DNA from: CALUTH01 sp964452495
GTDB lineage: Bacteria; Cyanobacteriota; Vampirovibrionia; Gastranaerophilales; Gastranaerophilaceae
Direction of reading: 5' to 3'
NCBI GenBank assembly: GCA_964452495.1
Contig: CAYVMC010000005.1
Location: 1 to 64,000 of the forward strand
DNA length: 64,000 nt
The stretch's first letter is position 1. Every line of letters begins with the position of its first letter. The translations under genes and the position numbers were made by a program. This document shows, piece after piece, positions 6,744-16,297 of the stretch. The notes beneath the pieces are model-generated. The model was not told the DNA's origin. It saw only the letters and a program-made list of their open reading frames with translations, and ran no database searches.

Positions 6744-9700
6744 TTAAGTATTAAGAACACGGTTAATACATGCCTGACTAGAGTATTGCCATTCTCTGTA
6801 TGTAATACGTTTTACAGGAATACCGCTGCGTTCAATAAGCACCTGTTTTTTGGTATCGGAAACATTAGATGATTTGCTATCCTCAACCCCGTCACACTCT
6901 ATTACAAAACTATCATCAACAAGTAAATCAGCATTTACACCAGATATTTCCTGACCTGCTTTGACTGTATGCCCTACAGCACGTAACGCTTCTGCCACTT
7001 CTCGTTCAAAATTATTCTTATAAATATTTTCATCAAATTCATCCGAGGTTTTTAATTTATACCTGTTAGTATAATCTTCAATATATGAAAAATACGATCT
7101 TAACAAACCATCAGGCAATTCTTTAGGATTTTTGGATATAAAATTAATCATTTTCTTCCTTGCTCTTGTAATTGCCACATTAAATAAATTAGGCTTTTGC
7201 AGGAAGGTAAGACTCTGCGGAAAACTATTATTTGCAAATGCCCATGATACCAAAATTATATCCTTTTCATCTCCCTGAAAAGTATGTGCAGTACCAATTT
7301 CAATCTTATGCTTGGTTATCATATAATCAGACAAAACTTTGCTTACAGAAACCTTCAACTGTTCAACCTGAGCCCTGAATGGCGATATAATCCCGATTGA
7401 TACCGGGTTATCAGGATTTTTACGTTCATCATCCAACACTATTTCATGCAAGCGTTTTACAACTGCTTCAATTTCAGGCAGATTTCTTGTCGCATCAAAA
7501 TCAACTTTGCCCTCTTGAATAACAACCGCTTCCAAGACCGGTTCAGTATCATTATTACGCTTCATCACTCTTAAACGTCCGCCGTAAAACTCATTTGCAG
7601 AAAAATTAATAATAGGCGGGAGACTCCTGAAATGTTCATCCAGAAGAACCGGATGCATAGAATAGTAGTTTGCAAGGTCAAACATTGAGTTTGTCCTGAA
7701 ACGCCACATTAACTGATATTTATCTTCAATTCCGTACTGGCTCAGGAAAGATTGTTCCTTTGCCTTTTCAAGAAATGATAAATGGGGAAGCTGCTTATCA
7801 TCTCCGACCACAACTGCTTTTTTAGCCCTGAAAAGGAGCGGGAAACAGCTTGCAATATCACATTGAGATGCTTCATCAATAATAACAACATCAAACAACC
7901 CCGGTTTAAGCGGAAGTGATGATGATACGGCAAAAGTTGTTACACACCAGCAAGGAAAGGCTTCAAGAAGCGGTTTAAAATCTTCGTTAGACAACAGTCT
8001 GTCCTGAAGATTCTTTTTACGTTCAACAAGTGATTTAGAATGAACAAAAAGACGCTGACGTTTTACCTGATCCTGCATCAAGCCTTTTAAGGCCTCTCTG
8101 CGTTTGTTTACAAGAATATTTATCGCAAGCTCCCTCTGTTTTTTCTTTAGAGTTTTAATCTGCCCCATCATCAGATGCATATTACCTGTTGCCTGAATTG
8201 AAGTTTCAATTTCACGCTGCTCACATACAAGCTTTGTATATTCCAGTTCATTTCTTAATATGGAGAGGTTATCATTTGAAACACTAAATTCTTTTCCGAG
8301 TATAGAGTTTAGTTTTCTCAATGAAGCAAAATTCTTAAATGAGGTAAGAATTCCGGATTTTTCCATAGTTTGAGTAAGTGTGTCCGCAACGCTTTCCACT
8401 GTATTAATTTCATCGCGTTTAAGCGTTTTTTTTATAAAACTCATGGCTCCAAACATGGATTTAGTATCCCCGACCTGTAAACTCAATTCTGTCCAGCGTT
8501 TTTCCATAGAAAGCACTTTTTCTACTTTATTTTCCAACTCCTTAATGGATTCCAAAAGTTTTTTCATATCCGGAATATCTACAAGTACAGAATTTTCCGC
8601 TTTTATATTCAAATCAACTTTATTTGCAAGAAGATCCTGCAACTGAAAACTTAATTGTTTCTGATAATTCTGCCGTCCGGCACGAAGTGCCAAAAATGGT
8701 GCCCCAAGTTCGTTCAAACGGTCTGCTACAACATCAACCGCTTTATCCATTCTTGATGCAACAAGCACAGTTTTGCCATTTGCAATAAGATGCGCTACAA
8801 GGTTAACAATGGTCTGTGATTTACCTGTTCCGGGAGGTCCAAAAACAGATACAATTTTCCCCGCATCAGTATTTCTAATAACACTTTCCTGTGCATCACT
8901 CAATGAAAGAGGTGTAACCGGAAAAAAGTCAGATAATTTCTTCCCATCAAGATTACCGGTCGGTTTTGATTGAATAAATTCTTCATTAATTACATTTAAA
9001 ACGGTTTCTCGGTACAATCCGCTTGGTTTTTCTGCAATCTGACTTAATTCATGAAGCACACCGGCAGTTATCGATGGACGTTTTGTTAGAATAATTGCAC
9101 ACTGATTTGTTATTGAGATTGTATCATATTTTGTTTTAGCAGCAGTTACAGACTGCTCTTCTTCAACAATGTCTTCAACATTTTCTGCTGTAATTTTTTC
9201 AGAATAAAAATCCTTTGATATATTATCCTCTTCAACTGTCATTGCTGGATTGAGCGAAATATCTATTTCTGGAATAATTGATTTCAGTGTTGTTAAAAAC
9301 ACGTCAAGTTTTTCTTGCGTAACCGGAATTGTCGGCACAACATCAAGCAATCCTTCAATCAGCTGCTCCATTTCATCCTCATCATCACTCTTTTTCATCA
9401 ATGATGTAAGAGCCCCTGTATTTAGAGATATGATTTCGTCTGTAGGAATACAATTAATATTAATCCCATTTCTTTCAAGCCTGCAAGACATGTATAAAAG
9501 CGGGGTTAAAAATTCATTTTGTTTTCTGGATTTTCCTGTTTTACCGACAATAAAAAGATACCCGTAAATCAGATACTTATCACGCTGACTCATTTCGCTT
9601 TGAATCATAAGTTCGGTTATTTTATTATCTTTCCCGTCAAGTTTTAAATATTCTGCTCCTTGAGTAAACAGTACATCTTCATCAGTCAAAAAAATCCATT

Positions 9701-9842
9701 TATTCTCTTTATCCGATTTAAGATTTCTGAATGTAGAACTTTTAACTTCTTCACGAATACAATCGTGAAGATAAAGTGATAATTTTTTTACAAAACTGTT
9801 ATTAAAAGCGGAATTAATCGCTCTTGTTGCTTCCTGAAGCAT
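6744..9842 (-). CDS. SF1 (UPF1/Dna2-like) helicase fused to a C-terminal nuclease-like domain
   Basis: The protein has 1032 residues. The first ~300 are not recognised. Walker A GPPGTGKS is near residue 337, followed by motif Ia VASRMDKAVD. A long helical, probably coiled-coil insertion (about 410-600) precedes Walker B VIIDEASQCD (about 655). Motif III VVGDDKQLPH, then AHTFQGDEKDII and NVAITRARKK (motifs V and VI) complete a superfamily 1B helicase. The last ~85 residues (VNADLLVDD, FVIECDGVE, ERSGIPVKRITYREW) fit a small restriction-endonuclease-like fold of the Vsr/DUF559/MTES_1575 kind seen at the end of AAA_11/AAA_12 helicases. Likely substrates are DNA or RNA. A repair or defence role is possible but unproven, and no other defence gene adjoins it. 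GAGGG lies just before ATG 9842. Confidence 0.85.
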   Translation of the reverse strand: MLQEATRAINSAFNNSFVKKLSLYLHDCIREEVKSSTFRNLKSDKENKWIFLTDEDVLFTQGAEYLKLDGKDNKITELMIQSEMSQRDKYLIYGYLFIVGKTGKSRKQNEFLTPLLYMSCRLERNGININCIPTDEIISLNTGALTSLMKKSDDEDEMEQLIEGLLDVVPTIPVTQEKLDVFLTTLKSIIPEIDISLNPAMTVEEDNISKDFYSEKITAENVEDIVEEEQSVTAAKTKYDTISITNQCAIILTKRPSITAGVLHELSQIAEKPSGLYRETVLNVINEEFIQSKPTGNLDGKKLSDFFPVTPLSLSDAQESVIRNTDAGKIVSVFGPPGTGKSQTIVNLVAHLIANGKTVLVASRMDKAVDVVADRLNELGAPFLALRAGRQNYQKQLSFQLQDLLANKVDLNIKAENSVLVDIPDMKKLLESIKELENKVEKVLSMEKRWTELSLQVGDTKSMFGAMSFIKKTLKRDEINTVESVADTLTQTMEKSGILTSFKNFASLRKLNSILGKEFSVSNDNLSILRNELEYTKLVCEQREIETSIQATGNMHLMMGQIKTLKKKQRELAINILVNKRREALKGLMQDQVKRQRLFVHSKSLVERKKNLQDRLLSNEDFKPLLEAFPCWCVTTFAVSSSLPLKPGLFDVVIIDEASQCDIASCFPLLFRAKKAVVVGDDKQLPHLSFLEKAKEQSFLSQYGIEDKYQLMWRFRTNSMFDLANYYSMHPVLLDEHFRSLPPIINFSANEFYGGRLRVMKRNNDTEPVLEAVVIQEGKVDFDATRNLPEIEAVVKRLHEIVLDDERKNPDNPVSIGIISPFRAQVEQLKVSVSKVLSDYMITKHKIEIGTAHTFQGDEKDIILVSWAFANNSFPQSLTFLQKPNLFNVAITRARKKMINFISKNPKELPDGLLRSYFSYIEDYTNRYKLKTSDEFDENIYKNNFEREVAEALRAVGHTVKAGQEISGVNADLLVDDSFVIECDGVEDSKSSNVSDTKKQVLIERSGIPVKRITYREWQYSSQACINRVLNT

Positions 9843-10045
9843 CCTGTCCCTCTCTTATGCACCTATATCCGTATTAAATTGTAACATTAATTATAACCAT
9901 TATCCAGTTTTTAAAGAAAAAATACTATACTTGAGTGGTTTTTATATCCACAATCAAATTTAGAACATCCAGCTTAACATATCGTAACATAATAGCAAAA
10001 AAAATATTGACGTACTATTATAAGAATAGGTTAGTGTTTTATATT

Positions 10046-10051
10046 AGGAGG
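10046..10051 (+). promoter_or_regulatory. Strong ribosome-binding site of the GT5-like gene
   Basis: AGGAGG ends 5 nt before ATG 10057, fixing the start of the 1012-residue protein. The 213-bp region before it holds TTGACG at 10007-10012, but I see no convincing -10 at standard spacing. Confidence 0.7.
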
Positions 10052-10056
10052 CTAAA

Positions 10057-13000
10057 ATGAAGCCATTGAGTGTAACCAGTTCTGGTTCTTCGTTATATCA
10101 AGGTGTTAAAAATCGCTATAGTACAACCCATTTTAATAGTGCCGGAAATAGTAAAACTACAACGGCAGCATCAAATACAAATACCCTAAACCGGAAACTA
10201 ATAATAGCATCATCTACAATTGCCGTTGCATCACTAGGTGCTGCAGCATACGCAATGATAAGGAAACCAAATAGTGTAAAAAGACTTGAGAAACAACTTG
10301 AAATTGTTTCTCAAGAATTATCGAATACTCAAAAATCACGAAATGAGCTTCAAAGTAAGATTAGCGAATTAACCGAAACAATAAATAATAACAAAAACGA
10401 TATCGAAAGACATATAGGAGAATTAAAAAATGAGTTTTCAGGAAGCACTAACGACCTAAGAGGACAAATAGAAGGAGTGAGAAATGCTGTTAAAGCCCCG
10501 CAGGTTGTAGGAAACATGCTTACACGAAACGTTGAAATAAATGGACAACACTTCAACCTTGCAACTGTTATGCATGGCTATGGTAAAGAAGAAGGAATAT
10601 TAACAGAAACTCTACGTTCAGAATCAACAAGAAGAACATTAGGAGCCATAAAACCTGTCGCATTATCTGATGAGGTGATGATAAGAGTTCCAACTATAGA
10701 ATTTCAAGGCTTTGCAAAAACAGGAGGCTTAGCTACCGTTCCAAGAGAACTCGTTGCAAATATAGGGGCTATTGTAAACAATAAACAAAAAATGGAACTA
10801 ATTGTTGATACACCTATGTATCTCGGTCAGGTCGAAAACTCTAATTTCTTTAGTCTGGTAAAAAGAGCTGACGGAAAGTATGATTATATCAGCAAGAAAG
10901 ACGGAAAAAGTAATTTAATGACACGTCTTACCAAGATTGATGAAAATTTTATTCCAATTTACACTGACGCAGGAAAAACAACAGAAAGAGTGGAAATATT
11001 CTTATCTGATGAAATGCGCCACCCTGTACCTTATGAAGAAACACTCGTTCAGCTTGAATCTGAACTTGCAAAGCAGGTTACAGAAGCAATGCAGGCTGGA
11101 AAAGATTTTGAAACACAATTAGTTTCATTTATAGCACCAAAACCGGCAAGAGTGTACATGAAAATAGACAATAAAAATGTTTATCTTGACTATGACAGCA
11201 TAATGAATTCTCTTGATGATAAAATAACACAAGATATTCAAAAAGCTGTAGAAATGGGAAAAAATTATAATATAACTCTTGGCAAACAAATTCTTGAACA
11301 AAATGGCGAAAATAAAATTAAACCTTTTGATGAAAAAGATGCAGATGCTGTTAATAAGATTTTAGGTAACGGTATCCAAACAATAAAAATGACTTTTGTA
11401 CCGCCAACAGAAGCTCAAGCTGAAGTTAAATTCAAAACACTATTGTATAAAAATGATAAGTTTAGAATGGACGGTCCCGTACAAAACGGGGTTGTAAAAA
11501 ATATTTACAATAATCAGACAACACAGGCCGGTGAAACAGAAAGAAGTATTTATTTATGTAAGTTTATCTATGAAAATCTGATAAATAATCATGAATCTTC
11601 AAATAAAGCTTTAAAAGCTGATTGGATTATCGGTAATGATTGGCATACAGGTGCATTAGCCGCGATGGTAAGACTGCTGACTCCGGCACGAAAAGCAATG
11701 GGCATGGAACCGGAAATAGCCGACAGAATTGCCAATATACCAATTACCACACTAATGCACAACTTCAAGTTACAAGGCTCTATATGGCACTCACAAAGTA
11801 AAATCTTGAATATAATGTTTGGAGAACATGCCGCAAAAATTGCAGAGAATGCATGGATGCCGCAAAAAGCAGATATGCCCGGAAAACTTATGAACGGATT
11901 ATTTTCAGATAAGGCTATAAACCCGCAAACAATGGCTATGGCTTATGCTGATGATATAATATTCGTATCTCGGGGTAATTTTAATGAAATGACCACAAAA
12001 GGTGAATTCGGCGGCACAAATTATGCTCTAGCTTCCCTGCGGGGAAGAACCTGGCAATATAAAGACCACCAGAAACTGGAACAAATAGCAATGGCAAGCG
12101 GCATAAAACCAGATGAAATTAGTAAGTATCCTACAGCAAAAGGAATTACAAACGGTTGTGACCGGATAAATAATATCTTAACCAAACAAAAAGCTAGAAA
12201 ACTGGAAGAAGATTTAAACCTGCCTGTTGGTTCACTTATATCCGCAGAAAAAGCTATTCTTGACCCGCTTGCAGCACACCAGCACAACAAGGGAATATAT
12301 CTGACAAGGGTTATTGAGGATATTAATACAGCGAAAGCAACCGGCGGTAAAAATAATCCGCTTAAAATAAGAGATTTTGAACATACAGATTTAACCGGTG
12401 CCGACGAAAATACACTCGTATTCGGAATGGCAGGACGTATTGTTGATCAGAAAGGTATTGACAACTGGGCAGAAGGTACCTTACGCTTTGCCAAACGCGG
12501 AAACTATGATAAAAATAATCCGCCTGTAAACTACTTACAAGGTATTGGTGATGAGACATATATAAACCGCTTTATGCAGGTTAAAAATGAGATAAGGAAG
12601 ATAGATCCGAAACTTTCTGACCGGATGGTCTTTGCAGGAGTATTTTCTGAAGCAGGCAGATACGACGGCTGTAAAATAATGTCCGACTTCTGTGCAATGC
12701 CAAGCTGGGACGAACCATGCGGTTTAGTTCATAAAGAAATCGGCTACAACAGCGGTGCTATATCCATTGTAAACAAAAGAGGCGGTTTAACCGACGGCTT
12801 ACGTGAGTACAAACGAGGAGCAGACAATACAAACGCAAATTCTATTTTCATAGATTTTATGGACAAAGAAACACATTCTTATGAAGAAGCTATTAACCAT
12901 AATGGTGAAAAAATAGCAGATGGTATGGAAATGGCACAAGAGTGGTTCAAAGATAAAAAAGCATTTGCTAAAGGTATTAAGGCATCATATACAGCAAGAC

Positions 13001-13095
13001 ATGACTGGTTGAGAGGTAAAATTCAAGAGTACATTGAAATCGGCAAACGTCACGGTGTAATAAAAGACAATATTGATTCTGCTTATAAATTATAA
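10057..13095 (+). CDS. Membrane-anchored glycogen/starch synthase-like glycosyltransferase (GT5 family)
   Basis: The protein has 1012 residues, about twice a normal GlgA. Residues 1-45 are Ser/Thr/Asn-rich and 48-67 form one hydrophobic helix. Residues 72-145 are heptad-like coiled coil. The GT-B catalytic region then has the GT5 landmarks: KTGGLATVPREL (about 220, the ADP-glucose-binding KxGGL motif), an inserted ~250-residue region, GNDWHTGALAA (about 526), LMHNF, GITNGCDRI, GMAGRIVDQKG, and MPSWDEPCGLVHKE with the catalytic-type Glu near residue 885, then KRGGLTDG. It should transfer glucose from a nucleotide sugar to an alpha-glucan, but its anchoring and large insertion are unusual and the product is unknown. 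No other glycogen gene is adjacent. Confidence 0.8.
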   Translation: MKPLSVTSSGSSLYQGVKNRYSTTHFNSAGNSKTTTAASNTNTLNRKLIIASSTIAVASLGAAAYAMIRKPNSVKRLEKQLEIVSQELSNTQKSRNELQSKISELTETINNNKNDIERHIGELKNEFSGSTNDLRGQIEGVRNAVKAPQVVGNMLTRNVEINGQHFNLATVMHGYGKEEGILTETLRSESTRRTLGAIKPVALSDEVMIRVPTIEFQGFAKTGGLATVPRELVANIGAIVNNKQKMELIVDTPMYLGQVENSNFFSLVKRADGKYDYISKKDGKSNLMTRLTKIDENFIPIYTDAGKTTERVEIFLSDEMRHPVPYEETLVQLESELAKQVTEAMQAGKDFETQLVSFIAPKPARVYMKIDNKNVYLDYDSIMNSLDDKITQDIQKAVEMGKNYNITLGKQILEQNGENKIKPFDEKDADAVNKILGNGIQTIKMTFVPPTEAQAEVKFKTLLYKNDKFRMDGPVQNGVVKNIYNNQTTQAGETERSIYLCKFIYENLINNHESSNKALKADWIIGNDWHTGALAAMVRLLTPARKAMGMEPEIADRIANIPITTLMHNFKLQGSIWHSQSKILNIMFGEHAAKIAENAWMPQKADMPGKLMNGLFSDKAINPQTMAMAYADDIIFVSRGNFNEMTTKGEFGGTNYALASLRGRTWQYKDHQKLEQIAMASGIKPDEISKYPTAKGITNGCDRINNILTKQKARKLEEDLNLPVGSLISAEKAILDPLAAHQHNKGIYLTRVIEDINTAKATGGKNNPLKIRDFEHTDLTGADENTLVFGMAGRIVDQKGIDNWAEGTLRFAKRGNYDKNNPPVNYLQGIGDETYINRFMQVKNEIRKIDPKLSDRMVFAGVFSEAGRYDGCKIMSDFCAMPSWDEPCGLVHKEIGYNSGAISIVNKRGGLTDGLREYKRGADNTNANSIFIDFMDKETHSYEEAINHNGEKIADGMEMAQEWFKDKKAFAKGIKASYTARHDWLRGKIQEYIEIGKRHGVIKDNIDSAYKL

Positions 13096-13185
13096 TTTTA
13101 CAAAGCATAGCTTACAGAGTAAATAATTACTTCCTGCAAACTCTCTACTATATGTTATGTTTGTATTCAAATTATATAAAAAATC

Positions 13186-13258
13186 TGGGCGATACAAGGC
13201 TCGAACTTGTGACCCCTTGAATGTCGTTCAAGTGCGCTACCAACTGCGCCAATCGCCC
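13186..13258 (-). tRNA. tRNA-Val(GAC) with C at position 33
   Basis: The cloverleaf is complete on the minus strand. The acceptor is GGGCGAT/ATCGCCC with A73, the D stem is GCGC/GCGC, the T arm is ACAAG-TTCGAGC-CTTGT, and the anticodon stem is CTTGA/TCAAG. The 7-nt loop ACGACAT places GAC at 34-36. A35, C36 and A73 agree with valine identity. The normally invariant U33 is replaced by C. CCA is not encoded; the sequence continues GATTTTTT, which may aid termination. Confidence 0.9.
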
Positions 13259-13330
13259 AGACTCAATGTCTACATTCATTATTCTACATAAAAAATTATT
13301 TTTTATCAATAAAAAGAACACTTAAAATAG

Positions 13331-14176
13331 TTAATGTATAATGTCCAGACACATATTCTCAAAAACATTTTGGGAATTCATATTCAAAACAATCTGGCGT
13401 TTTGCACGTTCAACAGTTTCAATATCCTTAATAAACCGGAAATTGTCAGGATTTGATTTCAAAAGCTTTAACATATAATTCTGTATCCCGCACAAAACTT
13501 CGAGCGGCGGGTGTTCTTTAGCAAGATTAATCAAACCGTCGGCAACGTTAAAGGCATCTTTGCGTTTAAATTCGTAATATCCTGTAAAAACTCCGTCTAT
13601 AACCGAATAATCCTCATTCGGACGTTCGTAAGAGGGAACATAAAAACACTGAGAACGGCTAATAATTGTCTGCAGCAAATCTTCTTTATATCTTGCAAGA
13701 AATATAAACATAACCCTTGATGATGGTTCTTCTATAACCTTAAGCAACGAGTTGGCGGTTTCCTCCTGAAAATTTTGCTGATTAAGACCACATATATTCC
13801 CCTCATCATCTCTATCACAAAATATGAATACCCTGTAAAAATCAGATGAAGTCATAAGCGAACTCTTAATTGTATTTGCCTGTTTTATGGAAATTACAGT
13901 CTTAGAGTCGTCATCAGAAGATTTGTTATCAACCCTTGATATAACCTGTACTGCGGGGTGTGCGTTATCACGTATCCAATTACAGTTAATACATGTACAC
14001 CCGTCACTCTTATCGCCAGTACAATTTAAAAGTCTTGCAATCTCCCTGCTTAAAGTAAACTGCGATTTAAAATCACTCCCCCAGAATATTATACTCTGCG
14101 GTGCTTTCAACGGATTTGTATTAAACATTTGATTGAAATAATTTGTTAAAAACGGATATTTATCTGATAATAGCAT
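13331..14176 (-). CDS. holB: DNA polymerase III delta' subunit
   Basis: This 281-residue clamp-loader subunit of the replicative polymerase has the AAA+ fold with a degenerate P-loop (GSDFKSQF), as expected for the non-hydrolysing delta' chain. It also has a zinc module (Cys in LLNCTG, then CTCINC), the sensor-like ANSLLKVIEEP and the ISRSQCF (SRC) motif. I start it at ATG 14176, preceded by GAGG. The alternative is a TTG at 14188 that only adds four residues and lengthens the overlap with holA. It follows holA with a 17-bp overlap, so both clamp-loader subunits are made from one mRNA. Confidence 0.88.
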   Translation of the reverse strand: MLLSDKYPFLTNYFNQMFNTNPLKAPQSIIFWGSDFKSQFTLSREIARLLNCTGDKSDGCTCINCNWIRDNAHPAVQVISRVDNKSSDDDSKTVISIKQANTIKSSLMTSSDFYRVFIFCDRDDEGNICGLNQQNFQEETANSLLKVIEEPSSRVMFIFLARYKEDLLQTIISRSQCFYVPSYERPNEDYSVIDGVFTGYYEFKRKDAFNVADGLINLAKEHPPLEVLCGIQNYMLKLLKSNPDNFRFIKDIETVERAKRQIVLNMNSQNVFENMCLDIIH

Positions 14177-15125
14177 TCTCAACCTCAAATTCTACATCAT
14201 AACTCATCCCGTTCTTTATACGGTATTCTGCATTAACAAGGTTTTGTTTAAAACGCACCATATCCCTTAATGAAGTATTCTTAAGCTTTGCAAGCGTTTG
14301 TTTAACTACAAACTCATGCATACCTACAAGTTTTGAAATTTCAAACGTACTCATTGAAGCAGCATTGAGCTTTATAATAATCCATTTTCTGAGCATAGTC
14401 TGCACTGCACTCAGAAGCTCAAGCGGGTATTTTTTATCGGTTAATAGCCGAAACTCCATAAGCGCTTTATCTTTCTCGTTCTTCATTATGTAATCCGTCA
14501 GATTAAACAAATCCTGATTGGAAATACAATTTTCCCGCACGAGTTTCTCACCAATCTTTTTTTCAGGATAAGCAAGAAGTTTTAACTTTTCTAATTCTGC
14601 ATCAAACTCTCTTAAGTTATTTCCAATCTGCTCAATAAGAGCATTACACGCAGCATTATCCAATGAAATATCTTTTTCCTTGGCAATACCCTTGATTCTT
14701 GTTGTCAATTCTGCTGTCTGATAAGTTTTCAATGCGTCAAAAGCTCTACTATCTGCCTTGGATAAAATTTTGTATAACTTCCGTCTTGTATCAGGCTTTT
14801 TCCCTTCGCCTCTCGGAAGTTTCCACACAAAAACAATATCAACATTTTCCGGTGAATCCTTCACAAGTTCTTCAATCTCCGCAAGCTGCTTATCATCAAA
14901 CCCGCCGCCTTTATCACTGAAATACCCGCCGCAATTAACAACAATAAGCATATTTCCAAACATCATCGGCTGGGTTCTTAATATTTGGGTCAATTCAACA
15001 AATCCGGGATTTGTATAAACCCGATAGTTCATAGCTGCAAAATTTCTATCCAACTTTGCGCGCATTTCATTAAGTGTTTTTTCTATATCGTAATCTTCTT
15101 CCCCGTAGTAGAAATGTACTGTCAT
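14160..15125 (-). CDS. holA: DNA polymerase III delta subunit
   Basis: This 321-residue protein is the delta chain that opens the beta clamp. The N-terminal MTVHFYYGEEDYDIEKTL is the family's typical beginning (x-x-GxExxL-like), followed by RTQPMMFGNMLIVV and an AAA+-like three-domain arrangement. The C-terminal helical domain has FNLTDYIMKNEKDKAL and YPLELLSAVQTMLRKW. Length is normal. The next gene downstream encodes delta', overlapping by 17 bp. It is divergent from the small gene at 15306. Confidence 0.92.
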   Translation of the reverse strand: MTVHFYYGEEDYDIEKTLNEMRAKLDRNFAAMNYRVYTNPGFVELTQILRTQPMMFGNMLIVVNCGGYFSDKGGGFDDKQLAEIEELVKDSPENVDIVFVWKLPRGEGKKPDTRRKLYKILSKADSRAFDALKTYQTAELTTRIKGIAKEKDISLDNAACNALIEQIGNNLREFDAELEKLKLLAYPEKKIGEKLVRENCISNQDLFNLTDYIMKNEKDKALMEFRLLTDKKYPLELLSAVQTMLRKWIIIKLNAASMSTFEISKLVGMHEFVVKQTLAKLKNTSLRDMVRFKQNLVNAEYRIKNGMSYDVEFEVENAIIR

Positions 15126-15305
15126 ACTTAAATTTTATCACAAAATAATACAAAATATCCCCACAAAGAAATGTGGTTATTACTGCATTTGCGCCTATTT
15201 TTGTAAAGATTTGTAAAACTTTGGCAAAAAACGTTAAAGTTTTCTGAAAATCTGCCGATATATATTATATATACTTATATACAATTGTATGTTGAGGTGT
15301 GTATC

Positions 15306-15797
15306 ATGACAATCACAGCAGTAAACGGAATCTATGACTATGGAGCGACGTACCAGCGTCAGTTCTTTGGCAGCACTATTTCCGATGAAAAGCTGAACGA
15401 TTTGATGAAGGATTACCACATCCGTCAAACAGGTGATGCCTACACTGACATCAAAGAACTTTACAAAGCGATGTACGGGGATTATTCCCAACAGGCACAA
15501 TCGGAAATCGCAAAAAAAGAGTCTGACACAACCCAACCCCAATATCCCTGGGAAAGTGTTATGGCAAAAATTGGTCTTGCTGCAACAGGGGATTTGGATG
15601 AAGACAAAGCTTCATTTGATTCTGCTCTTGAACAGCTGACTGATATCGCTCAAGGTGACCAACAGGCTTACCTTGCACAACTTAAATATGAAGGGCAAAA
15701 AGCATTCGCTGCAACATTGCCTCAAGAGGCTGCACCTCAAACAGTTAGTGCGTACGATATCATATCAGATGTTAACAGAGCATTTATTAACTACTAG
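15306..15797 (+). CDS. Hypothetical protein, 163 residues
   Basis: I do not recognise this protein. The start is set by GAGGTG 7 nt before ATG 15306; an in-frame ATG at 15285 has no ribosome site. It is soluble and acidic, with no signal or membrane segment. The N-terminus MTITAVNGIYDYG is followed by predicted helices (SDEKLNDLMKDY, DIKELYKAMYG), a Gln/Pro stretch (TTQPQYPWES) and a helical C-terminal half with a DxDxD-like GDLDEDKAS. It is monocistronic, followed by a very strong terminator and preceded by 180 bp of AT-rich sequence, which suggests a well-expressed small protein. Its codon use is less AT-extreme than its neighbours'. Confidence 0.8.
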   Translation: MTITAVNGIYDYGATYQRQFFGSTISDEKLNDLMKDYHIRQTGDAYTDIKELYKAMYGDYSQQAQSEIAKKESDTTQPQYPWESVMAKIGLAATGDLDEDKASFDSALEQLTDIAQGDQQAYLAQLKYEGQKAFAATLPQEAAPQTVSAYDIISDVNRAFINY

Positions 15798-15810
15798 CTG
15801 AAGTATGAAA

Positions 15811-15838
15811 AAGCCCCCTTGTTAAGGGGGCTTTTTTT
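15811..15838 (+). terminator. Strong rho-independent terminator
   Basis: A 10-bp GC-rich stem (15811-15820 with 15824-15833), a 3-nt loop and a run of seven T end the 163-residue protein's transcript. Confidence 0.95.
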
Positions 15839-16012
15839 GTACCTGATAATCATCTTTTACTAACTGCTATTATCATTAACACATCAAAACTTTCTGTTAA
15901 GAAATATTAACCAATCTTTATAACGATGTAAAGATTATATTAAAAAAAACAGGATAAGTATTTTTTTAATCTATAATAAAATTGCTAAAAGAGATTAAAA
16001 AAGGAGAATGAT

Positions 16013-16294
16013 ATGCAATCTATAGAAGAAATGCTTAAACAATTGGAAAATGCAGATAATACTGTTAAGAATGAAATTGAAAATCAATTAGTAAGCATAG
16101 GTTCTAAGGCTGTTCCTGAACTTGTAAATCAATTGCAGGTTGTAAGAGGGATTAAAAGAGGTGTTGTCGCAATGACTTTAATCAGAATAGGAGATGCAAG
16201 TATTGAATATCTTAAAAAAGCAGCAGGCAGCAACAAAGATTTTGAATGGGTTGCAAAGTATTTAATCTCTGAAATTACCGGTGTTGCAGCATAA
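16013..16294 (+). CDS. Small HEAT/ARM-repeat-like protein
   Basis: This 93-residue, all-helical protein has two to three HEAT-like helical pairs: IEEMLKQLENADN, then SKAVPELVNQLQ, then MTLIRIGDASIEYLKKAA. The pattern resembles PBS-lyase HEAT repeats, which mediate protein-protein binding and are frequent in cyanobacteria. AAGGAG lies 7 nt before the ATG. RNase HI begins 3 bp after its stop, so the two are translationally coupled. No catalytic residues are seen and its partner is unknown. Confidence 0.75.
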   Translation: MQSIEEMLKQLENADNTVKNEIENQLVSIGSKAVPELVNQLQVVRGIKRGVVAMTLIRIGDASIEYLKKAAGSNKDFEWVAKYLISEITGVAA

Positions 16295-16297
16295 AAA

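Noticed and set aside
13186..13258. Alternative anticodon reading of the minus-strand tRNA (for example CGA)
   Set aside because: Shifting the loop would break the 5-bp anticodon stem and still not place U at position 33; A73, A35 and C36 fit valine.
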